Under the pieces are notes generated by a model. That model made no database searches. It was not told where the DNA came from and was given only the letters and a program-made list of their open reading frames with translations. A DNA stretch of 64,000 nucleotides from Odontesthes bonariensis (taxonomy: Eukaryota; Chordata; Actinopteri; Atheriniformes; Atherinopsidae): the NCBI RefSeq assembly GCF_027942865.1, contig NC_134509.1:12984017-13048016 (forward strand), given 5' to 3'. Shown here one piece after another: positions 37,702-47,719 of this stretch. A program made the translations under genes and the position numbers. Numbering within the stretch: the first letter of the stretch is position 1; each line of letters opens with the position of its first letter.

Positions 37702-40700
37702 ATGATATGTTTAGGGAAGTAGTTGTCAGGCCCAGGAACTCAGGACGCAGATGCAGAGATAAGGTCTTCCAATAACAAGCTTTATTGAAAAGCAGAGGAT
37801 CAATTCTCTGAGAGAGAAGAAAATACAGGCTATGGAATTATCTAACGGAGTGTCTATTTGCACCCCTGGTACAAATAGCCTTGGCCACACAGCTGAGCTA
37901 TTCACACCCCGTGACGTAACACCAAAATAAAAGCTTCTGGCTTGCACAAAAAACATGGCGGACATCCGTTTTTTTCGTCATCAGAAAGTGAAGAATACTG
38001 CTAGGTTTCAGCACTAATATCTGTTCCAATTAAAAACTAGATGGAAACATTGTGTTTTATTTTCATAATTGATGTTCAGTGAACACATTACAACCGTCAG
38101 TTTGTTAGTTTTTAGAAATTTCGCGATCATGACGTTCAGCCATATTAACTATAAAGTTACCTGCACACCACAGATATGTTATAGGATCAACTAGCGTAGT
38201 GGTAAGCGATTTGGATAAAGACGCAGGAGTGCTGGGTTCGATTCTTGCCCGATGCGTTTTGGCGGTGATAGTGCGCGTACCAAAGACTCTGCAGAGAAGG
38301 CGCGCAATTTGAAAAACAATTCTGTTCTCAAACGGAAGTTTTGATTGCAACAATTAGCTAGTGCACCAGGGTGTAACTAGCACACTTTGTTATAAATAGC
38401 ATACCTTATTCTGAATGTCTATTAGCACCCCTGGTACAATAGCTTTACACTATTCACACCACTGATCTATAAAGAAGGTTCTTTATAGATCTGTGATTCT
38501 TCACACCCCGTGAATTACCACCAAAAACACCTTGCTCGTGAGCACAAAGGCCATTGCGGACATTCGTTTTTTCTTCATCAGAAAGCGAAGAATTCTGATG
38601 ATCTTTTTAAATTGAAAAAACCCATTGAAATATAGATGTCTTTCTTAACTCTTAGCTGAGGACATCTCTGGCCTAATGGGCGACGTAATCCTCCATACGG
38701 GAGACAGTGGTTCAACTAGCTATCATTTCATGCTAAATCACTTCTCCCATTTTTCGTTAAGCTTAAAGTTATGATTATTAGCTATATAACCCAAGCAACC
38801 ATGAAGCAAAACTTTAGCTGCCATTTCAGTTTATTTTTTCATAATCATCCATACAAATAGCATACACTTCTAATTGCACCGGGGTACAAATAGCATACAC
38901 TTCTAATTGCACCGGGGTACAAATAGCATACACTTCTAATTGCACCAGACGGGGTATCAATAGAACACATTGCTGAGTGCACCGGGGTACGAATAGCATT
39001 CACTTCTATTTGCACCAGGGTACAATCAGCATACAGTGCTGATTGTACCAGGGGTGCAAATAGCCTTACCCATTATCTAAATATACTTCTCCCAAAAATA
39101 GTAGAAGTATAGCTATAAAAATTATCAAAATAATACTCGCTCCACTATGAGGAGGAAAAAACAAAAGACTATCAAAAGTTATAAGTAACACAAAATCACT
39201 CCCGCTACAGAGGACAGACTAATAAGACTATGGTAAGTAATTAACTGAAAAACACTCCTGAAAAGCAGAGGCACTAGGCTATGAAAAATATTTAAGAAAA
39301 TAAAGAATCACTCCACTCGGAGGAAACAAAAGAACTATGAAACATATACTATGGTTTAACCAATCTATGACATGAAAATTACCAATACCATAAACTCTAA
39401 GAGAAACAGAACAAACCGCAAAGGTTGCTTGGAATCAAGGCTGTGACAAGACTTGGGAAGGCTCGAGTGAACGCACGTAGATACTGACGAATACGACACA
39501 CTGGCACAAGACAAGGGGAGATGCAGACTCTTATACACTGGATTAACAGGGAACAGGTGGAAACATTCATCCGACTATCAGACCGAGACAGACGAGAAAG
39601 GGCAAGTGACCTGAAACGAGAGGAGAGTTAATCAATAAATAAAAAGCTGACTCAGTGGAGACGGTACCAAAACATAAGCTTACAATAATAAAGGCAAACA
39701 CACAACAAGCACAGGGAAATCTTCATCCTTTTTGATGACTATGCTGTATGTATGAATGACCCACATGTTCCCTCCTTCTCCTGCAGCTGAAGCAGAAACC
39801 AGCACAGGACAACCCGATCTTCCTCCCTACGGATTCTGAGTATGACTGGCTGCTGGCAAAGATTTTTGTGAGAAGTGCAGATTTCAGTGAACATCAGCTC
39901 AATGTTCACCTGCTGCGCACTCACCTGCTGGCTGAGGTCTTTGCAGTCTCACTGCTGCGCAACGTGCCCAGGGTGCACCCTCTCTACAAGGTAACTTATA
40001 GCTCTCCTACCGATGTGGAAGACACTTATTGTAAGTCGCTTTGGATAAAAGCGTCTGCAAAATGACCGTAATGTAATGTAACTGAAGATGATGAACCATC
40101 ATGTCTCAGAATGCAAGTATTGGCAAATATTTCACACTGCTGCATGGTGTAGAAGCATGCAGACTTCAGTCAGGGTAAAAACACAGAGCACATGGAATAA
40201 CAACTCACTGTGTTGCTAACAGAGTTCTCTTTTTCCTCAGCTTCTCGTACCTCACACTCGCTACACTTTGCAGATCAACTTCTTGGCCCGAAGGTTGCTA
40301 ATATCAAAGGATGGTGTTTTCACTCAGGTAGGAGAGACTGACTAGACAATACTCAACATTGTTTTTTGATTTTTCAGTATGATAGAAAGTATTTGTCTTT
40401 AACTGTAATGGGACTATTCTTTAGTTTACAGCCTCTGGTGGAAAGGGTATGGTCACCATTCTGAGGAGATCATTGTCCTCAGTGACATACAGGTCCCTCT
40501 GTATCCCTGAGGACATTGCTGACCGTGGGCTGGAGGACGTGCCAAACTTCTACTACAGGGATGATGGACTCAGGCTTTGGGAAATCATGCACAGGTACAA
40601 CAGACAACTCCCATTTTTTGTGGCATATAGGACGTGTATGATAGCAAAGACATGTTATAGATACTTTATCATGCTAAATTTCCAAACAATCATGGGGGCT

Positions 40701-43045
40701 ATCGGGGCTTATCTACATGCATCTACTGGGATGACATCATTGACGCGCCGCTGCAGCACAGCTCATTCACTCTGTGCTCTGTGACGGTCGGCTATCTTTA
40801 CACAGAGTTTGTTATTGTTAGTTTTGTGCAACATGGCAATTTGGAAATACGCAATAACGAACCATGTTGCCAGCAGCAGGAGCAAATAGTGTCAACTCAG
40901 TAGACGCGTGTGTAGATAAGCCCCCGATAACAACAACACGGCAGCTCTGAACTAACAGTGCAATAGTACGTGTTCATTCATCTTAAAGTATTGGTGAAAT
41001 AAAGACAGATAATGCCTTATTTAGAGGCTGTATTGTCTGCCCCGTCACTCCTGTTATATGGATATAAGCTGATCTCGAGTGATCTAAATACATCCAAAGG
41101 ACGCCGACTTTCACCAAACTGTTATTGGTGAGTAGATGAACATATTCTATGTCAGATATAAGGTCCAGGTTTAAAAAAAAAAAAAAAACTTCCCCTTTAA
41201 AGTCATGTTGTTGTTAAAAATGTTTTGATCTCACGTTTGATATTCATATTTCATTATTTCTACATTTACAGGACTCTAGCCTGACAAATGTAAATTACAC
41301 TCAATTTTGCATCTTACCCTGTTTCCTTTACTGTCATTCCTTTTCTGTAACTTTCAACAAAAATAAAACATAACATTTTCAAATATTTGGTAATATTAAA
41401 AAATTCTTAACACATTACATATTCCTTAGACAATAATGGCATCTACCCCAAATGTGAAATGCAATAGGCAAGGCAAGGCAAGGCAAGGCAAGGCAAGGCA
41501 AGGCAAGGCAAGGCAAGGCAAGGCAAGGCAAGGCAAGGCAAGGCAAGGCAAGGCAAGGCAAGGCAAGGCAAGGCATCTTTATTTATATAGCGCATTTCAT
41601 ACCACAGGCAACTCAATGTGCTTTTAATATATTTTACAAAATGTTTCCCTATCTCTTTAAGGTTTGTGAAGGGAATCCTCGGCTACTACTACAAGAATGA
41701 TCGTGAAGTCCAGCAAGACTCTGAACTACAGAAGTGGATTTCTGACATTTTCGAACATGGATTTCTTTCCAAAGAAGGCACAGGTGAGTTTTTAAGAAAA
41801 TCTTAAGCTTTGTTGTAGTAACGATAATTTGTGAGTGTATTAAGAATTTGTTAATTGTTGTTAAATGATAAAGTTTATTCATTCTCATTTCCAGGAATTC
41901 CACAGAGATTTACCACTGTGGCTGAGCTCATACAGTTTGTTACCATGGTGATCTTCACTGGCTCAACCCAGCATGCTGCGGTGAACTCTGGACAGGTAAA
42001 GAAAAATGTTTTTTTTATGAGACCAAAAGCATGCCATACTGGACTCTTTTTCTGGGCTGATTTATAATGAGGATAATATCTTCTGTGATGTGAGTTTGTT
42101 GTACCAACATGCAAGCAGTTTACAAGTAGTGATAAAACTGTATTGTTGATTAAGGTCAAGTGGAGATTCCATTTGTTTTGCAGGCAAGATGAAAAGTCAG
42201 TGCATCATGAAATAAGTTTTTTGCCAGATTTCATCCTCTGTGAATCTTTGTACAAATCTTTGTGCAAAATTTGAGAGGAAATAATCCAGTAGTTAAAACA
42301 TTTCCACCTGGAACAAGCTTGGCTGACTCACCAAGAGGTCGATCGCATAAGTGATTGAGAGGATGCTACTAAAGTTAAACATAGCCGACTGTTTGGTCAT
42401 TTAAGAGCAAAAACGGATCAATAACACATGATATTACTTATTTATTTCCTGCAGTATGACTATGGTGGCTGGATGCCAAACAGCCCAATCTCTCTGCAAC
42501 TTCCCCCACCAACCGTGAAGGGGAAAGCGACTGAAGCCACAATGTTCAGCACATTCCCAGATGTCAACACAACAGTTCAGGGCATGGCCACTATGTGGCT
42601 GCTCAGCCAGCAGTCCAGCGACTTCGTAAGTGTGCAAAACCTCAAGTCAAATTATACTGTAACATTTACTGTCTGTACAAGTTGTTTCAAGAAAACTAAT
42701 AAGATAAAAGCTTTTTGAGCTGCTAAAAGTATACTGCTTACCTTCAACAGCTCTACATTATAATGCAAAGAGCCTGTTAGATACAGTTTATTATCAACTG
42801 TTTGGTAAATATTTTAATGTTTGTGACAAAAAAGAAAGAAATAAACATGTCACCCATCTCATCAGGTCCCTCTTGGCCATTACCCCGAAGACCACTTCAG
42901 TGAAGAGACTCCCCTTCGGGTTATGAAGAACTTCCAAAAAGAGCTTCAGGGGTTAAGTGCAAATATCAAAACCAGAAACAAACATCTGGAAGTGCCATAC
43001 ACATACATGGATCCAGAGAAGGTAGAAAACAGTGTAGCTATATGA
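33336..43045 (+). CDS. Animal lipoxygenase copy B (PLAT + lipoxygenase), intact
   Basis: Fourteen coding exons with the same lengths as copy A: 33336-33488, 33797-34001, 34134-34215, 34435-34557, 34672-34775, 36819-36985, 37145-37288, 39787-39990, 40241-40327, 40425-40594, 41662-41783, 41895-41995, 42455-42625, 42866-43045 (TGA). The 670-residue frame is open and all introns are GT/AG. Iron ligands His367, His372, His547 and Asn551 are present, and the C-terminus is Ile670, the canonical ligand. Ala426 is present at the stereocontrol site and Arg249 is retained. Compared with A, exon 1 (PLAT N-terminus) differs at 10 of 51 residues, while exons 3 and 7 are identical. Introns 7 and 10 carry large insertions absent from A. 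The enzyme would oxygenate polyunsaturated fatty acids or isomerise their hydroperoxides; substrate is not predictable here. Same family placement as copy A. Confidence 0.95.
37723..39643. mobile_element. 1.9-kb insertion in intron 7 of lipoxygenase B
   Basis: Copy A reads continuously across this point (20824-20850), so about 1.9 kb was gained in B. It starts near TTGTCAGGCCCAGGAACTC and ends in an A/T-rich AATAAATAAA. Inside is a partial internal duplication (two stretches with TTCACACCCCGTGA followed by CATCAGAAAG(T/C)GAAGAA(T)) and a minisatellite. No ORF with recognisable domains was found, and the element class is unknown. Confidence 0.7.
38852..39062. repeat. About 33-bp minisatellite
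   Basis: Roughly six imperfect tandem copies of a unit made of ACAAATAGCATACACTTC followed by TAATTGCACCGGGGT. The first two copies are identical and later ones diverge. Single related units occur at about 37852 and 38418 in the same insertion. Confidence 0.85.
40012..40081. repeat. Short dispersed repeat in intron 8 of B
   Basis: Orthologous to the insertion in intron 8 of copy A (21235-21303), with the same TAAGTCGCTTTGGATAAAAG core. Confidence 0.6.
40698..40931. mobile_element. Imperfect inverted-repeat element in intron 10 of B
   Basis: The left end GCTATCGGGGCTTATCTACA and the reverse complement of the right end (GTTATCGGGGGCTTATCTAC) match for about 35 bp with a few mismatches. Copy A lacks the segment. 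About 260 bp of further B-specific sequence follows to about 41190, ending in a poly(A)-like run. Likely a MITE or part of a larger element. Confidence 0.5.
41466..41640. repeat. (AGGCA)22 array plus LINE tail in intron 10 of B
   Basis: Twenty-two perfect copies of AGGCA at 41466-41575 are followed by ATTTATATAGCGCATTTCAT ... AATGTGCTTTT, a fish LINE 3' end type. Copy A goes straight from AATGTGAAATG to the exon 11 acceptor, so both are B-specific. The array ends less than 90 bp before exon 11. Confidence 0.9.
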
Positions 43046-43353
43046 ATATTAAAGATTGGAACCTCCACAACAGATGTTTTTGTTTAATCGTTGATCACTA
43101 TTAGGTAGTTCACGAGTTGTTTGTGATCTGTGCCTTAAAAGCTATGTTCTAGTCTCCAGTAAGAGGTGGCTCCCACGGTCACAGAAAGAAACAAATTTGC
43201 ACAAAACATAAATGGGAAATTACTCTGCTTCTCTCTTGATTTGGAATTTCAGTAAACATTTCCTGAAATAACTTTATGGTCTCACACCCAGTTAAATATG
43301 TTTTACTATGTCAGAATTCACATGTTTGATTAAATAGTTTTGTGTCATTTCTG

Positions 43354-43388
<35 letters not shown>

Positions 43389-43700
43389 TATTTTTCTCAG
43401 CAGGGGCCTTTCTGTGTGGGGTTTATTATCTCTTCTTTGTGGGGTTTCTCTGAATAAAGCAGCTTTTTCCAACAGTCCAAAAATATGCATTTTAGATTTA
43501 ACTGGTGATTTTAAAAATGACTGCAAGAATGCAGGTTGTTTGTCTGTGTTATCCCTGTGATAGACTGGTAAACTGTTCAGAGTGTGCCCTTCCTTTTTCC
43601 CAATCACAGCTGAGATGTTAACAAATTGTTCCAATAAATTTTGCTGAATGAAAGTAAATGTCTTGGCTCTGTGAATTTAAGGGTGTGTTTTTTGCCTACA
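43046..43700 (+). other. 3' flank of lipoxygenase B
   Basis: Candidate AATAAA at 43633-43638. Contains an uninterrupted 30-T run (43357-43386) not present in A or C, and an old reverse-oriented CATCCATTTTCTA repeat fragment at about 43390-43620. No gene. Confidence 0.5.
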
Positions 43701-44099
43701 AGTTACATTTTTGAGGCAGAACACAGAACGTACTTTACTGCTACTGTGGGTGCAGAATTGCTTTCAAAGGTATAGACAAGAAGGTAAAAAAACTGTAGAA
43801 CAGGTACAAAAACTTTTGTCAAGGTACAAAGATTGTACTTAGGTTCAGCTGGAGTGGAAATGCATATGTTTCTTCTTGGGATCATTCCTGTGTCTTGATT
43901 TCTGAGTATGTTGGGACAGATTTACCAAACTGGGCAAAATGGAATCGACAAAGACGAGCACAATCATCATGGGGTTGCAAACAAGAATAACTTTTGTTAA
44001 TGAGGGTAATTTACTAAAAACACATTATTTGTTATTTAACCTACATTAAAAAGAAAGAAATTAAGAGAAAAAAATTGTCTCATCAGTCTGAGAAGTTTA

Positions 44100-44830
44100 A
44101 ATGTTGTTCAAACATGGTTCTCTGCATGTGTTTCCTTATAAGCATCCTGAGAAAGTGGAGTCTCTTACGTGTTGTCTTCACCATGGAGGGGATGTTGGCT
44201 GACTAGGATGGAGCCTTTTATGGGAGAACACCAATGAATTAAAAGGACTCCACACGCTTAACACGCTCCCAGTTAAAGTAGAGTACGGCATGAGTCATGC
44301 CATTTCCTGTAGTGCAATATCAGTTCTTTGGCCATCGTGGTGTTCAAAACCAGGTTGTTTGCAGAGCACTGGGTGGACGGTCTCTGTATGTATATGCTGA
44401 TTCATCTCCACCTGTGGGGGCCAAGTCTGATATGCTGAGTGATTTCTCAAAAATTCCTTGATCCAGGTACAGAAACTTAAGCCCAAGCGCAGCAGTTTAC
44501 CAACCAGAATAACTGGGATGTTGGTATTAAAGACACAAAAGTCAATGAACACCATCCTCATATAGTTATGGCAGCGATCCAGGTGCCTCAATGCAGTGTG
44601 TTGCTATGGCAATAGCATCTTAGGTGGACTGTTTGCCTCAGAAAGAAAAAAACAATGAGGATCAAGTGACTGTTTGAGGATGGCTTTGTGATGCAGGATC
44701 AGATTTTCAAAACACTTCAGGATGATAGAAGTGTGAGCAACTGACCTGGAGATGATGGGGCTGCAGAGGCTTGCTTTTTGGGAACTGGGATGTAGGGAAA
44801 TGTTAGAAATCCTGCTGAAGACCCCGTCAA
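44100..44830 (-). pseudogene. Degenerate L2-like LINE reverse transcriptase fragment (left arm)
   Basis: The minus-strand reading gives pieces such as PVPKKQASAA, YMRMVFIDF and KLLRLGL, which match the order of conserved reverse transcriptase segments of L2/CR1-type LINEs. Stops and frame changes break it throughout. It is mirrored at 59403-60133 on the + strand. Confidence 0.6.
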
Positions 44831-45031
44831 GCTGATTAGCACCAGTCTGAAGTCGTTGGCCTTCACACCATCTATTTGCCTTTATATTATAGTTTATTTA
44901 TTTCTGCTAGGTAGGCTTGTTATTTTTGTTTTATAGTCTTGATCCCCAGTGATAAACATCAACTGAATCTTTTCTAGTGTTGTCAGAACCCAAAGTAAAC
45001 TTCAGGGCAACAGTCCAAGTTTCCCATCAAT

Positions 45032-46487
45032 GGGCCTCATGCAAGAACATTTTCGTATTTTTATTCTAAATTTCTCTTACTTTTTTCGTAAGAAGATCTC
45101 GTACGAACACGCCACGTCAGATTCAACAAACGCTCTTAACTTCGGAAAAAGTGTGTAAATGACCAGCGTAAATGATGAATCGCACCCGTGCGTATCTAAG
45201 TTCATGTGCACGAGGATAGTAGATTTGCATACTCCACGCCCAAAATAATACCATATAAGGCTGTGCTTCCTCTCTCTATCCAAATCTGTCATTTTTAGCA
45301 GTGTCAGCAGTGGAATTACGGGACCTGCTAAAGCAAAGAAATGGGAAGCAATTACGAGTGCTATTAATTCTGTGTCACCTGTAGTTCGCAATGTCACCGA
45401 AATAAAAAAATAAATGGTTTGATATGAAAATGGCTTAAAAAAAAACGTCTCGCCATGGGCAGGCGATCGATGACTTCAACTAAAGCCGTGCAATCAGTTG
45501 TTGCCTCATCATGATGGCTCTTTGATGGGACGGTCCATGAGGGGGGTCTTCTGGCACCAAACCTTCTGTTCTGCCTGGGCTGGTTCAGGTTGTAGGAGAC
45601 CGTTCATGGCAATATTGCGCAAATCTGGCATGCCTTCTCTGGGCTATTTGCCCCCTGCTGTATCGAGACACACCCACCTGGCCTTCAGCTCAGTGCGCTC
45701 CACGACAGCACGGGTGCTTTGATGCGTATATGCGTCTCGTGCTCCAATTATGATTGGCAGTCCAGCCACGGGATGAAAGTCCCTCTTAATTTGTACTTGT
45801 TGGACAGCGGTGTATGGGAATCTGATGTACCATGGTTGATAAACTGATGAGAGTTTTGATGACCAAGGGGAGCGCACGATTCACAGGGGACACCCCCGAT
45901 CTGTCTCCAGTCTCCCTCTGAAAGGTTCCAGTGGCCAAAAATCCAAGGATGGTGAGGACCTGGGCGTGTGGTGGAATCGGGTTTGATCGGCGTGTTTTTC
46001 TCTGGAGTTGTGGCTCTGGCAAGCTGCATATTTGTAGCAGCACAGTCTTTGGGAATCTTAATCGCGATGTCAGCCATTCGTCTGTCTCCACACGGTCTCT
46101 TCCAAGAGCCTGACGCGCTAAGGCATCCAAAAGTAGCAAGACAGCCGCTGTGCTTCCCGTTACAGATTCAAATGAACCTTCAATTAGTGCACAATTTAAG
46201 TCAAACAGAATAATGTCAGCATAATTATGGGTATAATGTAAATTTATTTATGTTTTCTTCAAAGTAATTAAATATACAATCCATTAGTCAAGCAAACTTG
46301 ATTTGAATAACAGCGGACTATTTTACGAAACTCCTACGACAGGTCTGGATCACTCGTAAATTCTGTTCCTACCTGAAAGAAAACGTAAAATACGAAAAGA
46401 TTGGTGAATGCGCAAATTCTCTTAAATCACTCGTACGGACGATTTAATAACAAATCTGTGCGTACGAACGGTTCTTGCATGAGGCCC
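45032..46487. mobile_element. Harbinger element with remnants of both genes (left arm)
   Basis: The ends are GGGCCTCATGCAAGAAC and its inverse, flanked by AAT (45029-45031 and 46488-46490). The minus strand, from about 46139 to 45644, encodes broken HARBI1-like transposase pieces: an N-terminal part with FPKTVLLQICSLPEPQLQ, then AGLPIIIGA, then directly RAVVERTELKARW. The middle with the catalytic acidic residues is missing. The + strand at about 45330-45430 carries a Myb/SANT-like fragment (KKWEAITSAINSVSPVVRNV). Two oppositely oriented genes, transposase and Myb-like, are the known PIF/Harbinger layout. Non-functional. Confidence 0.8.
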
Positions 46488-47142
46488 AATGTGTGTATGT
46501 TTAGAGATGCTGCAAGAGTTTAACAAATGGAAAGAGGGAAACAAACTGTCAGTTTTGGTGATAAAACATTTCATGTTGTTATATAAATACACAAATATAC
46601 AAAGGACAAATCTATTTAATGTCTGTGTGTACTGAGAGAGAAATCACTTCTGGACAGTGAGTTTTTGATCTAAACCTGCCAACACCCGGCTCCTGTTCTA
46701 CACAAACCCTGCCTCCACCCGTTCCCTGCACCACTTCACCAGAATATTCTACCTCTCCCTGGCCCAGGCAGTCATCCCTCCCTGCCTAAAATCAGCCACA
46801 TTCCTCCCAGTGCCGAAGAAGACTCCCACCACCAGCCTAAATGATTAACGTCCTGTGGCCCTCACTCCGGTAATCATGAAGTGCTTCGAGAGCAGTGTTG
46901 TATAGTAACGAAGTAAAAATACTTCACAACTGTACTTAAGTATATTTTGGAATACTTTGTACTTTCCTCGAGTTTAAAATTTTTTGACAACTTTCACTTT
47001 TATTTCACTATATTTCCGAACTTAATTGCATACTTTTACTCCAATACATTTTCATTGTTCGGTTTAGTTACTCTTTACAAAAAAAAAGAGAGAGAGAGAG
47101 AAAAAAAACGCAACAGTGTTTTGACCCTATGCATGTTATGCC

Positions 47143-47719
47143 TAGCCTGGCGACGCCATCCTACGTACTTCCGCCCAAAGATTTTGGCTCCGCACATAGT
47201 CTGGCCAAATCCCCCTACCTCGGTTCGCTCAGTGTTTTGCCAATCAGCAAACAGTTGGGAGTGGTGACGCAGAACTTACGCGCGGAGTCCATTGTAGTCC
47301 ATGTAATTGTAGTTCAACCGCAGCGGAAATAAACATGGCGACGGAAGAAGATACGCTAGAAGCTATCCATGAAGTTGTCTCAACTCTGGAGAGCATTACA
47401 CAATTGAAACAAGAGCAAGAGGAATGCCTCGTCAACTTTGTTAGTGGCAAGGATGTCGTAGCTCTCCTTCCAACTGGCTTTGGGAAAAGTTTGGTAATGA
47501 AAGCGGATGTGGGACGCTTGATTCCCGAGCTAGAGCATCGCGAGAGTAAGCATGAACCTCGGCGCATAACCTACGTCCTTTCTAAACATTACTGATTGGT
47601 TAAGGGAACTCCAATGAATTTAAGTTGCTGAGTAAGGTCCCACCCTCCATGGAAACGGATTCCTCTTGGGTTTTCCCAGACTGTTTGACGGAGTCAACAG
47701 TCGGCTTTCGCCCAGGCTA
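47143..47719. mobile_element. Gene-fragment-carrying element nested in hAT (left arm)
   Basis: 577 bp with ends TAGCCTGG ... CCAGGCTA and an exact 9-bp duplication TGTTATGCC (47134-47142 and 47720-47728). A 9-bp duplication fits Mutator-like elements, although a longer-than-usual hAT duplication is possible. It carries a RecQ-like helicase start. Confidence 0.7.
47335..47595 (+). pseudogene. RecQ-like helicase N-terminal fragment (left arm)
   Basis: An 86-codon ORF starting at ATGGCG, with a helicase-like Q/motif-0 segment (LKQEQEECLVNFVSGKDV) and a Walker A motif ALLPTGFGKSL typical of RecQ-family DNA helicases. It breaks soon after and stops at 47595, so the DEAH box and all later motifs are absent. 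It cannot be a helicase. It has probably been captured by the transposon, with about 70 bp of GC-rich upstream sequence. The mirror copy at 57364-57624 has the same frame. Confidence 0.75.

Noticed and set aside
38852..39062. CRISPR-like array of spaced repeats
   Set aside because: Units are contiguous and diverge gradually with no unique spacers; the context is a vertebrate intron.
41436..41627. ORF with QGKAR repeats
   Set aside because: Translation of the (AGGCA)22 array.
47335..47595. Functional small helicase gene
   Set aside because: Only the N-terminal segment and Walker A remain. No DEAH box or later motifs follow, and it lies inside nested transposons.
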